Under the pieces are notes generated by a model. That model was not told the DNA's origin. It was given only the letters and a program-made list of their open reading frames with translations, and did not search any database. The position numbers were made by a program, and so were the translations under genes. From Acidimicrobiales bacterium (GTDB lineage: Bacteria > Actinomycetota > Acidimicrobiia > Acidimicrobiales > AC-14), in NCBI GenBank assembly GCA_025463925.1, contig JAODBK010000043.1, positions 1 through 35,702 on the forward strand: 35,702 nt of DNA, read 5' to 3'. Shown here in pieces: positions 7,576 through 15,828 of the stretch. Each line of letters opens with the position of its first letter. The first letter of the stretch is position 1.

Positions 7576-7974
7576 TCAGGGGCCGGAGCCCAGGCCGCGA
7601 TCGCGGGCGATGGTCTCGAGCAGCTCGGGGAGCCGGGTGACCTCCGACTTCGGGAGGAAGAGGTCGATGGCGGGACTCGAGAGGACCTGGGCCCCGACTG
7701 GTTGGGCCGAGAAGAGGATCACGAAGGTGTCGGGATGCGCGGCCTTGAGCGTCTCCGCCACGCCGAGCCCGGTGCCGTCGGGCAGCGAGTAGTCGAGGAC
7801 GGCGACATCCGCGTGGTCGCGCAGGTCGATGGTGATCGCGGTCTCGGCGTCGCTCGCAGTGCCGCTCACCTCGTAGCCCTCGGCGCGGACGACTCGATCG
7901 AGCAGGACCACGATGTCGGGTTCGTCGTCGACGACGAGGACCCGCAGCAGTCGCGGCTGCGCGCCCTCCGTCAC
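7576..7974 (-). CDS. Receiver-only response regulator (CheY/Spo0F-like)
   Basis: A 132-residue protein consisting of a single phosphoreceiver domain and nothing else. The acidic pocket is in VLVVDDEPD near the N terminus, the phospho-acceptor Asp is in VLDYSLPDGTG, the switch Ser in ILFSAQ and the conserved Lys in LFLPKSE. All needed residues are present. I chose the GTG at 7974: the open frame extends upstream to 8106, but that extra part is Arg/Pro-rich and not domain-like, and a promoter (GTGACA at 8004-8009, GATTGT at 7982-7987) ends 7 bases before this GTG. There is no adjacent histidine kinase. The only kinase in the window is at 22390-24183, and nothing shows they are partners. Confidence 0.88.
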   Translation of the reverse strand: MTEGAQPRLLRVLVVDDEPDIVVLLDRVVRAEGYEVSGTASDAETAITIDLRDHADVAVLDYSLPDGTGLGVAETLKAAHPDTFVILFSAQPVGAQVLSSPAIDLFLPKSEVTRLPELLETIARDRGLGSGP

Positions 7975-7981
7975 AACACCG

Positions 7982-8009
7982 ACAATCGGCGACGCCCTCG
8001 CTTTGTCAC
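7982..8009 (-). promoter_or_regulatory. Candidate promoter of the receiver gene
   Basis: On the minus strand a GTGACA hexamer (8004-8009, one mismatch to TTGACA) is separated by 16 bases from GATTGT (7982-7987). The latter ends 7 bases before the GTG start at 7974. This is the best -35/-10 pair in the window and again predicts a leaderless mRNA. Confidence 0.5.
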
Positions 8010-8023
8010 ACACGATCAACGAC

Positions 8024-8039
8024 GAACCGCGGGCGGTTC
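8024..8039. promoter_or_regulatory. 16-bp palindrome, candidate operator
   Basis: GAACCGC (8024-8030), two bases, then GCGGTTC (8033-8039) form a perfect 7-bp inverted repeat. Its near edge is 15 bases upstream of the proposed -35 of the receiver gene. The 2-base gap is too short for a good RNA loop at full stem length, so a dimeric DNA-binding protein is a better explanation than a terminator. A terminator for the upstream phosphoesterase (68 bases past its stop) cannot be excluded. Confidence 0.4.
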
Positions 8040-8106
8040 TCGCGCTCACGCCCGACGTCGTCCGATATGGACGGATTCGCAAAGCCGGGATCGGGGGTCG
8101 CGGCAC

Positions 8107-8601
8107 TCACCCGAGCGGCAGCACGCGGTGCCCGGCGAGGCGCCCGCCGTCGATGGTCAGAACACCCATCGTGTGAACCGCCTGCCACCGGCGCTCGGTC
8201 GGTGAACCCGGGTTGAAGAGCCGCTGCCCATCGACCCCGACCTCATCGACCGGCGCGTGGCTGTGGCCGAAGACGACGACGTCGGCCGCGGGAAACCGTC
8301 GGCGCATGCGAGCCACCCGTCCGGCCGTGGGACCGCTGTCGTGGATCATGCCGACCGAGACACCGCCCAGGTCGACGACCGCGGTCTCGGGCAGCCGGGC
8401 CGCCAGCGCGGCATCGTCGTTGCTGCCGAGCACGGCGTGCACCGGAGCGAACCCGCCCAGCTCGTCGAGCAGCTCCGGCGTGACGACGTCGCCCGCGTGC
8501 AGCACCGCGTCGGCCCGGTCGAGCTCGGCGTACACCGCGTCGGGCAGGCGACGATGGCGGCCGGGCCGGATGTGGGTGTCGGACAGCACCACGACGTGCA
8601 C
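8107..8601 (-). CDS. YfcE/MJ0936-type metallophosphoesterase
   Basis: A 164-residue calcineurin-like phosphoesterase of the small YfcE group, which hydrolyses phosphodiesters with two divalent metals. The ligands are all visible: D8 and H10 (LSDTH), D38 (HAGDV), N61 with D62 (GSNDD), H87 (MIHDSG), H113 and H115 (FGHSHAP), then LFNPGSP. The loop GSNDD replaces the commoner GNCD or GNND but keeps the essential Asn and Asp. It is divergent from the HhH-PHP gene with only about 38 bases between starts, and its TAGCGT box lies next to that gene's promoter. The physiological substrate is unknown for the family in general. Confidence 0.92.
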   Translation of the reverse strand: MHVVVLSDTHIRPGRHRRLPDAVYAELDRADAVLHAGDVVTPELLDELGGFAPVHAVLGSNDDAALAARLPETAVVDLGGVSVGMIHDSGPTAGRVARMRRRFPAADVVVFGHSHAPVDEVGVDGQRLFNPGSPTERRWQAVHTMGVLTIDGGRLAGHRVLPLG

Positions 8602-8609
8602 GCCGCGAG

Positions 8610-8615
8610 ACGCTA
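8610..8615 (-). promoter_or_regulatory. Candidate leaderless -10 box (TAGCGT) of the metallophosphoesterase
   Basis: TAGCGT on the minus strand ends 8 bases before the GTG at 8601, giving a leader of about 0-2 bases. It is separated by 12 bases from the oppositely directed box at 8628-8633, so the two promoters overlap and RNA polymerase could probably use only one at a time. Confidence 0.5.
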
Positions 8616-8627
8616 CGCGCTGGTGGG

Positions 8628-8633
8628 TACGCT
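8628..8633 (+). promoter_or_regulatory. Candidate leaderless -10 box (TACGCT) of the HhH-PHP gene
   Basis: TACGCT ends exactly 6 bases before the GTG at 8640, the spacing seen at several other genes here. This supports GTG 8640 over the in-frame TTG three bases earlier as the true start. Confidence 0.55.
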
Positions 8634-8639
8634 CGGTTG

Positions 8640-9647
8640 GTGGACGCCGTCGAGGCCCTCGAGCGAATCGCCTACCTGCTGGAGCGCGCCCGCGAGCCGA
8701 CGTATCGCGTGCAGGCCTTCCGCCGGGCCGCCGCCACCGTCAAGAAGACCCCGCCCGACGAGCTGGCCGAGCTGGCGTCGAGCGGCCGCTTGCGCGAGCT
8801 GGCCCACATCGGCGAGAAGACCGAACGCGTGGTGCTGGAAGCGCTGCGGGGCGAGAAGCCGGCGTACCTCGCCAAGCTGGAGGAGACCGACCCCGGCGAG
8901 GCCGAGCTCACCGGGGCCGCGGCCGACTTGCGGGCCGCGCTGCGGGGTGACCTCCACAGCCATTCGGACTGGAGCGACGGCGGCAGCCCGATCGACACGA
9001 TGGCCGAGACGGCGCGGGGCGTCGGACACGAGTATTGGGCGCTCACCGACCACTCCCCTCGGCTCACCGTCGCCCACGGGCTCGACCGTGAACGGCTGCT
9101 CGAGCAGCTCGACGTCGTCGGCGAGCTCAACGAGCGCCTGGCGCCGTTCCGCATCCTCACCGGCATCGAGGTCGACATCCTCGAGGATGGCACGCTCGAC
9201 CAGGACGACGACCTGCTGGAGCGCCTCGACGTCGTCGTGGCCAGCGCGCACTCGAAGCTGCGGATGGAACGCGACGCCATGACCCGCCGCATGGTGGTCG
9301 CCGTCGCCAACCCGCACGTGGACATCCTCGGCCATTGCACCGGCAGGATGGTCGTCGGCCGGGGCCGGCCCGAATCCGAGTTCGACGCCGAGCTGGTGTT
9401 CGCGGCGTGCGAGAAGTTCGACACCGCGGTCGAGATCAACTGCCGGCCCGAGCGCCTCGACCCGCCGCGGCGATTGCTCCGCATGGCGGTCGACGCCGGT
9501 TGCACGTTCTCGATCGACACCGACGCCCATGCGCCGGGCCAGCTCGAGTGGCAGCGCTATGGCGTGCCACGCGCCGTCGAATGCGGGGTGCCCACCGAAC
9601 GGGTCGTCAACACCTGGCCGTTGGAGCAGCTGCTCGCGTGGCATTGA
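8640..9647 (+). CDS. HhH-PHP domain phosphoesterase (polymerase-X-like ends without the polymerase)
   Basis: A 335-residue protein. Residues 1-80 resemble the N-terminal helical and helix-hairpin-helix part of family X DNA polymerases (YRVQAFRRAA, then ELAHIGEKTERVV). A full PHP metal-dependent phosphoesterase domain follows. The PHP ligands are visible in GDLHSHSDWSD (103-113), WALTDHSPR, GIEVDIL, ASAHSK, DILGHCTGR, VEINCRP and IDTDAHAP. The nucleotidyltransferase palm found between these parts in bacterial PolX is absent. Family knowledge suggests a 3'-phosphatase or nuclease acting on DNA ends, but many solo PHP proteins hydrolyse phosphoesters in metabolism. Its end overlaps the GH15 start by 10 bases. 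TTG 8637 is the alternative start. Confidence 0.88.
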   Translation: MDAVEALERIAYLLERAREPTYRVQAFRRAAATVKKTPPDELAELASSGRLRELAHIGEKTERVVLEALRGEKPAYLAKLEETDPGEAELTGAAADLRAALRGDLHSHSDWSDGGSPIDTMAETARGVGHEYWALTDHSPRLTVAHGLDRERLLEQLDVVGELNERLAPFRILTGIEVDILEDGTLDQDDDLLERLDVVVASAHSKLRMERDAMTRRMVVAVANPHVDILGHCTGRMVVGRGRPESEFDAELVFAACEKFDTAVEINCRPERLDPPRRLLRMAVDAGCTFSIDTDAHAPGQLEWQRYGVPRAVECGVPTERVVNTWPLEQLLAWH

Positions 9648-11461
9648 GGATCGAGGACTACGCCATGATCGGCGACACCGGGACCGCGGCCCTCGTCGGT
9701 CGGGACGGCTCCATCGACTGGCTGTGCTTCCCACGCTTCGACTCGGCCGCCTGCTTCGCCGCCCTGCTCGGCGGGCCCGAGAACGGGCGCTGGCAGATCG
9801 CGCCCGTCGGCGCGTGCACCGCGACCCGGCGTCGGTACCGAGACGGGACGCTCGTGCTCGAGACCGAGATGGACGTCGGCGGTGGGACAGTGCGGATCAT
9901 CGACTTCATGCCGGTGCGCGGCGAGGCCCCCGACGTGGTGCGCATCGTCGAAGGCGTCAGCGGCACGGTGCCGATGCGCATGGAGTTGACGATGCGCTTC
10001 GACTACGGATGGATCGTGCCGTGGGTCAACCGCCGCGAAGGTGCGCTCTCGGCCGTCGCCGGGCCCGACGCACTGCTGCTCCGCACTCCCGTTCGCACCC
10101 GCGGGGTCGCGATGACGACCATCGCCGAGTTCGAGGTCACTGCCGGCGACCGGGTGCCCTTCGTCCTCACCTGGTACCCGTCGTTCCGCGACCTCCCGAA
10201 ACCCATCGACGCCGAGGAAGCGCTGTCCGACACGGAACGGTGGTGGCGCGAGTGGTCGGGCCAGTCGACGTGCCGCGGCGAGCTGGCCGACCCGGTGAAC
10301 CGGTCGCTGATCACCCTCAAGGCGCTGACCTACGCGCCGACCGGTGGCATCGTCGCCGCACCGACGACCTCGCTGCCGGAGAAGCTGGGCGGGATCCGCA
10401 ACTGGGACTACCGCTACTGCTGGTTGCGCGACGCAACGTTCACGTTGTGGGCGTTCCTGCTGGCCGGCTACCGTGACGAGGCCGGCGCGTGGCGCGACTG
10501 GTTGTTGCGCGCCGTCGCCGGCGATCCGTCACGCCTCCAGATCATGTACGGCCCGGCGGGCGAGCGGCGGCTCCCCGAGACGGAGCTCGACTGGCTCCGC
10601 GGGTATGAGGGGTCGCGTCCGGTGCGGGTCGGCAACGGCGCGGTGCAGCAGTTCCAGCTCGACGTGTACGGCGAGGTGAACGACGCGCTGTACCAGGCCC
10701 GCAAGGTCGAATGTACCGGCGACGATGCCGCGGCCTGGGCGTTGCAGGCCAAACTGCTCGAGTTCCTCGAGACGGCATGGGACGAGCCCGACGAGGGCAT
10801 CTGGGAAGTGCGAGGCCTGCAGCGCCAGTTCACCCACTCCAAGGTGATGGCGTGGGTCGCGTTCGACCGCGGTGTGAAGATGATCGAGCGGTTCGGCATG
10901 CCGGGTCCGGTCGACCGCTGGCGCAGGCTCCGCGACGACGTCCACCGCGCGGTGTGCGAGCAGGGCTACGACGCCGACCGGGGCGCGTTCACGCAGTTCT
11001 TCGGCGGCAAGACGCTCGACGCCAGCCTGATGCTGATTCCCCTCGTCGGCTTCCTGCGCCCCGACGACGAGCGCGTCGTCAACACGGTGGCGGCCGTCCA
11101 GCGCGAGCTCACCACCGAGGACGGATTCGTCATGCGCTATGCCCACGAGGGCGACGTGTGCGAGGTCGACGGCTTGCCGCCGGGTGAGGGCGCGTTCCTC
11201 GCGTGCACGTTCTGGATGGCCGACAACCTCGCCCTCCAGGGACGGGTGGCCGAAGGCCGGCGCCTCTTCGATCGGCTGCTCGCGGTGCGCAACGACGTGG
11301 GCCTCCTGTCCGAGCAGTACGACCCGGTGACCCGCCGCCAGCTGGGCAACTTCCCCCAGGCGTATTCCCACGTGTCGCTGGTCAACACCGCGCGCAACCT
11401 CAGCAAGGCCGAGGCCCACTGGCCGGTCGCCCAGCGCGCCGAGGGGTGGCCCGACCCCTGA
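9638..11461 (+). CDS. Glycoside hydrolase family 15 protein (glucoamylase or trehalase type)
   Basis: A 607-residue cytosolic GH15 enzyme with no signal peptide. An N-terminal beta-sandwich (RIEDYAMIGDTGTAALVGRD, then GSIDWLCFPRFDS) leads into an (alpha/alpha)6 barrel. Typical barrel signatures are GGIRNWDYRYCWLRDATFT (251-269), a probable catalytic Glu in RGYEGSRPV (321-329), and the second Glu region PPGEGAF followed by CTFWMADNLA near the C terminus. The start is the GTG at 9638, overlapping the upstream stop; the frame is open further upstream but that part is only a shadow of the PHP gene. Bacterial relatives include glucoamylases and the actinobacterial GH15 trehalases. The treXYZ operon directly downstream on the opposite strand makes a role in glycogen or trehalose turnover likely, trehalase being my first guess. 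Confidence 0.9.
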   Translation: MALRIEDYAMIGDTGTAALVGRDGSIDWLCFPRFDSAACFAALLGGPENGRWQIAPVGACTATRRRYRDGTLVLETEMDVGGGTVRIIDFMPVRGEAPDVVRIVEGVSGTVPMRMELTMRFDYGWIVPWVNRREGALSAVAGPDALLLRTPVRTRGVAMTTIAEFEVTAGDRVPFVLTWYPSFRDLPKPIDAEEALSDTERWWREWSGQSTCRGELADPVNRSLITLKALTYAPTGGIVAAPTTSLPEKLGGIRNWDYRYCWLRDATFTLWAFLLAGYRDEAGAWRDWLLRAVAGDPSRLQIMYGPAGERRLPETELDWLRGYEGSRPVRVGNGAVQQFQLDVYGEVNDALYQARKVECTGDDAAAWALQAKLLEFLETAWDEPDEGIWEVRGLQRQFTHSKVMAWVAFDRGVKMIERFGMPGPVDRWRRLRDDVHRAVCEQGYDADRGAFTQFFGGKTLDASLMLIPLVGFLRPDDERVVNTVAAVQRELTTEDGFVMRYAHEGDVCEVDGLPPGEGAFLACTFWMADNLALQGRVAEGRRLFDRLLAVRNDVGLLSEQYDPVTRRQLGNFPQAYSHVSLVNTARNLSKAEAHWPVAQRAEGWPDP

Positions 11462-11494
11462 CGGGTGCATCCCGCGGCCGGTGTCCGATCGAGA

Positions 11495-13204
11495 TCAATC
11501 GGTTGCGATGACCACGCTGTCGGGCCGGACGACGAGGCATCCGTCCGACAGCGTCGTCGTCGCGTCCGAGGTCAGCGCGATCGCGCTGGCCTGGGTGGCC
11601 ACGGTGACGTCGCCGGGTCCGATGTTCACCGCGACGGTCACCCGACCCCTGCGCATCACCAGCGACTCATGGTCGACGTCGACGCGGACCGCGCCGAGGT
11701 CGCCGTCGGTGAGCTCCGGCCACTGCCGCCGGAGTTGGATCAGCTGCCGCGACCAGGCCAGCACTGCGGCATGGTGCGGCTTGTCGAGCTCGGCCCAGTC
11801 GAGCCGCGATCGCTCGAACGTCTGCGGGTCCTGCGGGTCCGGGACGTCGTCGGGCTTCCAGCCGAAGGCCACGAACTCCCGGCGGCGACCCGCGCTGACC
11901 GCGTCGGCGAGCCCGGCGTCGTCATGATCCGTGAAGTACTGGAACGGGGAGGACGCCGCCCACTCCTCGCCTTGGAACAGCATCGGCACGAACGGCGCGC
12001 ACAGTACGAGGGCGGCTGCCACCTGGAGCCGTTCGACCGGCACCAGGTGGCTCAGCCGCTCGCCCGCGGCCCGGTTGCCGACCTGGTCGTGATTCTGCGC
12101 GTAGCCGACGAATCGGTGCCCGGGGAGGTCACCGATCGCTCGGCCATGACGGCGGCGGCGGAACCGCGAGTAGCGCCCGGCGTACACGAAGGCGGCGCGC
12201 AGCGCAGTTGCCAGGTCGTCGAGTGACCCGAAGTCGCCGTAGTAGCCGGTGCGCTCACCGGTGAGCACGGCGTGCAGCGCGTGGTGGAAGTCGTCGCTCC
12301 ACTGCGCGTGCAACCCGAGGCCGTGGCTGTCGCGTGCCCGGATCAGCCTCGGGTCGTTCAGGTCGCTCTCGGCGACCAGCCAGAGCGGCCGCCCGAGATG
12401 GGCCGCGAGCTGGTCGACTCGGACCGAGAGCTCCTCGAGCACGTGGGTTGCCGAGAGGTCGACGATGGCGTGCACCGCGTCCAGGCGAAGGCCGTCGACG
12501 TGATAGTCGCGGAGCCACATCAGCGCGTTGTCGATGACGAACGCGCGCACCTCGTCACTGCCTCCCCCGTCGAAGTTCACCGCGTCGCCCCACGGCGTAC
12601 GGTGCCGATCGGTGAAGTACGGCCCGAACTCGCGGAGGTAGTTGCCGGCCGGGCCGAGATGGTTGTAGACGACATCCAGGACCACGCCGAGGCCGCGCGC
12701 GTGGCAGGCGTCCACGAGCCGCTTCCATCCGTCGGGCCCGCCATACTCGTGGTGCGGCGCGTAGAGCGCGACGCCGTCGTAGCCCCATCCGCGGCGCCCC
12801 GGGAACTCGGCGATGGGCATCACCTCGATCGCGGTCGCGCCGAGATCGACGACGTGATCGAGGCGTTCGATCACCCCGTCGAAGGTCCCCTCCGGGCTGA
12901 ACGTGCCGACGTGCAGCTCGTAGACCACCGCCGCCGGGAGGTCGAACCCGTGCCACCCGCCGTCCGTCCAGGGGAACGTCGCGTGGTCGACCGGCCGGCT
13001 CGGGCCGTGAACGCCGTCGGGCTGCCAGGGCGAGCGCGGGTCCGGGCGGGGCGGCCCACCGTCGAGCGAGAACGCGTAGGACTCCACGCGACCGTCGACC
13101 TCGGCGAGCCACCAGTCGCCGTCCGACCGCGCCATCGGCAGCCGGTCGCCGCCGACGACCGCATCCACTCGCGACGGCCACGGCGCCCACACCCGCAACG
13201 CCAA
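11495..13204 (-). CDS. treZ: Malto-oligosyltrehalose trehalohydrolase
   Basis: A 569-residue GH13 enzyme that cleaves maltooligosyl-trehalose to free trehalose, the last step of the TreXYZ route. An N-terminal beta domain (LALRVWAPWPSRVDAVV) precedes the barrel, which begins with AVVYELHVGTFSPEGTF. The barrel carries VILD-like VVLDVVYNHLGP, the nucleophile Asp in GLRLDAVHAI (about residue 240), the acid Glu in LVAESDLND (about 278) and the GYAQNHDQVGNR motif typical of TreZ. I place the start at TTG 13204, 2 bases after the treY stop, because GGGAGG lies 7 bases upstream of it; the open frame continues inside treY but is not protein-like there. It converges on the GH15 gene with 33 bases between stops. 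Confidence 0.93.
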   Translation of the reverse strand: MALRVWAPWPSRVDAVVGGDRLPMARSDGDWWLAEVDGRVESYAFSLDGGPPRPDPRSPWQPDGVHGPSRPVDHATFPWTDGGWHGFDLPAAVVYELHVGTFSPEGTFDGVIERLDHVVDLGATAIEVMPIAEFPGRRGWGYDGVALYAPHHEYGGPDGWKRLVDACHARGLGVVLDVVYNHLGPAGNYLREFGPYFTDRHRTPWGDAVNFDGGGSDEVRAFVIDNALMWLRDYHVDGLRLDAVHAIVDLSATHVLEELSVRVDQLAAHLGRPLWLVAESDLNDPRLIRARDSHGLGLHAQWSDDFHHALHAVLTGERTGYYGDFGSLDDLATALRAAFVYAGRYSRFRRRRHGRAIGDLPGHRFVGYAQNHDQVGNRAAGERLSHLVPVERLQVAAALVLCAPFVPMLFQGEEWAASSPFQYFTDHDDAGLADAVSAGRRREFVAFGWKPDDVPDPQDPQTFERSRLDWAELDKPHHAAVLAWSRQLIQLRRQWPELTDGDLGAVRVDVDHESLVMRRGRVTVAVNIGPGDVTVATQASAIALTSDATTTLSDGCLVVRPDSVVIATD

Positions 13205-13206
13205 GG

Positions 13207-15828
13207 TCAGCCCTCCCGCACGAGCAACGCGACCGGGAACCTCGCCAGCAGCCGGACGAGCGGCACCGGCCCGCCGCCGTGCGCGGTGCCGGTGAAGCGG
13301 TCGACCCACTGACCGGGCGGGAGCGCCACCGACTCGTTCTCGGGATCGTTCAGGCCGAGCACGAGGCGGGGGACGACCACTGCAACGTCGTCACCCCGGA
13401 GGTAGGCCACCGCGTGCTCGCCGGACGGGAGCGGGTGGTACGCGGCTCCGGGCGCGAAGGCGTCGGGCCGCTCGGCGCGCACGGCCAACGACTCGCGGAT
13501 GACGAACAGCTTGGGCGCGCCGCTCTCGGCCTCGCCCGCGGCCTCCGGAAGCTCGGCCAGCAACTCGGCCCGGCGGCCGAAGTCGACCGCCCGGCGGTTG
13601 TCGGGGTCCACCAAGCTGTTGTCCCACAGCTCGCACCCTTGGTAGATGTCGGGCACGCCCGGCGACGTCAGCTCGAGCAGGGTGAGCGCCAACGCCACGA
13701 CCCAACCGGCGTCGGTGAGCGGCGCCACGAACTCGGCGAGATCGGTGACGAAGGCCTCGTCAGCGAGCACGTCGGTGGCGAAGTCGGCGACCGCGGCCTC
13801 GTAGGCCGCGTCGGGATCGGCCCACGACGTGTGCACCTTCGCCTCACGGGTCGCCTTCTCGAGGTACGCCAGCACCCGCGCGGTGTCGATCGGCCACGCG
13901 CCGACGAGCGTCTGGTACAGGAGGTACTCCGTCGCCGGGTCCGGCCACGGACCGCGACGATGACGATCGTTGGCGCCCTGCCAGCGGGCCACCGCCTCGG
14001 CCCACACCTCAGGGATCTCCGAGAGCAGTCCGATGCGAACGCGCACGTCCGCGCTTCGCTTCGTGTCGTGGGTCGACGTCGTCAGCATCGTCGCCGGCCA
14101 CCGCTCGGCCGCGGCCGCGTTGTGCGCGTGGAACTCGGCCACGCTCGTCGCGAAACGATCGGGCGCGCCGCCCACCTCGCACCGCGAGGCCAACCGCAGG
14201 TCACGGTAGAGCGCCGTGTCCTCCACCCCTTTGGCCATCACCGGGCCGGTGGTCTGCTGGAAGCGCATGGCCAGCTCCGCCTCGACGGCGCCATCCACCC
14301 GCAGGCACAAGATGTCGGCCGCGAACGCGAGGAGCTCGGCGTCGATGTCGGAGCGCCGCCGGCCCGCGGCGGCCACTGCTTCTTCGATGCGCGCCACATC
14401 GCCGGCGCTCGCTGGCGTCCCGGGCTGCAGATAGGTCCGGTAGACGGGGAACGCGGCGACGATCTCGCGCAGGGCCTCGCGCAACGCGACGCGCGTGTGA
14501 TCCCGATGGCGACGCTGCCGCTCGCACACCTGCACGAGCAGCTCGGTGAGCCGCTCGACGTCGGCCGCCAGGTCGCGCGCCATCACCTCGTGCTTGGCCC
14601 GCCACGCCTGCTCGGCGAAGTCGGCGGCCTCGCCGGTGATCGAGCACCACAGGGCGACGAGCGGCGCCTCGCCGGCCGGGTCGACGAAGACCCCGCCTGC
14701 GGCGTGCAGCCAGTCGTACCCCGTCGTCCCGGCGACCGGCCACCCGGCCGGGAGCTCCTCTCCCGGCTCGAGGATCTTCTCGACCACCGTCCACACCCCC
14801 TCCGATCCCTCGGCCAGCCGGCCGAGGTAGCCCCGAGGGTCGTGGAGCCCGTCCGGATGGTCGACACGCAATCCGTTGATGGCGCCGTCCCAGACGAGAT
14901 CGAGCAACAGCGTGTGGGTGTCGGCGAACACCGACTCGTCCTCCATGCGCAGCGCGACGAGGCTCGGCACGTCGAAGAAGCGGCGGTAATCGAGCTCCTG
15001 CCCGGCCACGCGCCACCACGCGAGCCGGTAGTTCTGGCGGGCCAGCAGCTCGTCCAACGCGTCCGGGCTGGCGTTGATGCGGGCAACGACGTCGTCGATG
15101 GCCTTGGCGACCAGAACGTCGCCATCACACAGCCGGGCGATCCGCACGCCGAGGAGCTCCTTGTCGCGGTGCCGGCGGCGCACGCTCTCACGATCGGTCG
15201 CAGACGCCGGCGGGAGGGAACGGCAGCCCTCGGCGATGTCGGCCAGCTCGGCGCTCCCGCACTCGGCCGCCGCGACCGCCAACAGGTCGTCGAGCGTCCG
15301 CGGGGAGACCGGCATCTCGTGCTCGAAGTACCGCACCGCGAACGAGCCCTCGTCGCGCTCGATCGCGATGCGGCCGCCCTCGAGCTCGCGCCCGTAGTGA
15401 TCGGCGAGGATCGGCGCCAGCACGACCTGCCGGAGCTTCGCTTCGGGTGGGTCCCAGTCGATGTCGAACGCCGATGCGTACCGGCTCGCCGGGCCGTTCT
15501 CCAGCACGTCCCACCACCAGGGATTGGCGCGCGGATCGGCGGCCATGTGGTTCGGCACGATGTCGACGATCAGGCCCATGCCGAACGCGACCAACGCCGA
15601 CCGCAACCGGGCGAACCCCTCCGCGCCGCCGCGCTCCCCGGACAGGCGCGTGGGATCGACGACGTCGTAGCCATGCATGCTGCCGGGCGCCGACTCCAGG
15701 ATCGGCGAGACGTAGAGGTGGCTGATCCCCAGGCGGGCGAGGTACGGCACGATGGCGGCGGCGGCGTCGAACGTGAACCCGGCGTGCAGTTGCACGCGGT
15801 AGGTCGCCCGGGGCGTGGCGTCAGGCAC
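13207..15828 (-). CDS. treY: Maltooligosyl trehalose synthase
   Basis: An 873-residue GH13 enzyme that turns the reducing-end alpha-1,4 bond of a maltodextrin into an alpha,alpha-1,1 bond, making maltooligosyl-trehalose. The N terminus is diagnostic ([13 protein letters not shown], then [16 protein letters not shown]). The barrel motifs are [21 protein letters not shown] (nucleophile near residue 320), [13 protein letters not shown] (acid Glu near 348) and, toward the C terminus, [15 protein letters not shown] and [13 protein letters not shown]. Length is in the upper part of the normal range. Its GTG start overlaps the end of treX by 8 bases and its stop lies 2 bases before treZ, so the three genes form one tightly coupled operon. 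Confidence 0.95.
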   Translation of the reverse strand: MPDATPRATYRVQLHAGFTFDAAAAIVPYLARLGISHLYVSPILESAPGSMHGYDVVDPTRLSGERGGAEGFARLRSALVAFGMGLIVDIVPNHMAADPRANPWWWDVLENGPASRYASAFDIDWDPPEAKLRQVVLAPILADHYGRELEGGRIAIERDEGSFAVRYFEHEMPVSPRTLDDLLAVAAAECGSAELADIAEGCRSLPPASATDRESVRRRHRDKELLGVRIARLCDGDVLVAKAIDDVVARINASPDALDELLARQNYRLAWWRVAGQELDYRRFFDVPSLVALRMEDESVFADTHTLLLDLVWDGAINGLRVDHPDGLHDPRGYLGRLAEGSEGVWTVVEKILEPGEELPAGWPVAGTTGYDWLHAAGGVFVDPAGEAPLVALWCSITGEAADFAEQAWRAKHEVMARDLAADVERLTELLVQVCERQRRHRDHTRVALREALREIVAAFPVYRTYLQPGTPASAGDVARIEEAVAAAGRRRSDIDAELLAFAADILCLRVDGAVEAELAMRFQQTTGPVMAKGVEDTALYRDLRLASRCEVGGAPDRFATSVAEFHAHNAAAAERWPATMLTTSTHDTKRSADVRVRIGLLSEIPEVWAEAVARWQGANDRHRRGPWPDPATEYLLYQTLVGAWPIDTARVLAYLEKATREAKVHTSWADPDAAYEAAVADFATDVLADEAFVTDLAEFVAPLTDAGWVVALALTLLELTSPGVPDIYQGCELWDNSLVDPDNRRAVDFGRRAELLAELPEAAGEAESGAPKLFVIRESLAVRAERPDAFAPGAAYHPLPSGEHAVAYLRGDDVAVVVPRLVLGLNDPENESVALPPGQWVDRFTGTAHGGGPVPLVRLLARFPVALLVREG

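Noticed and set aside
7975-8106. A longer N terminus for the response regulator
   Set aside because: The extra 44 residues are Arg/Pro/Ser-rich with no receiver homology, and the stretch contains a promoter and a palindrome. GTG 7974 fits the domain edge.
11485-11502. CCGAT...ATCGG inverted repeat between the GH15 and treZ stops as a terminator
   Set aside because: Only 5 base pairs with an 8-base loop and partly inside the treZ stop region; too weak to list as a feature.
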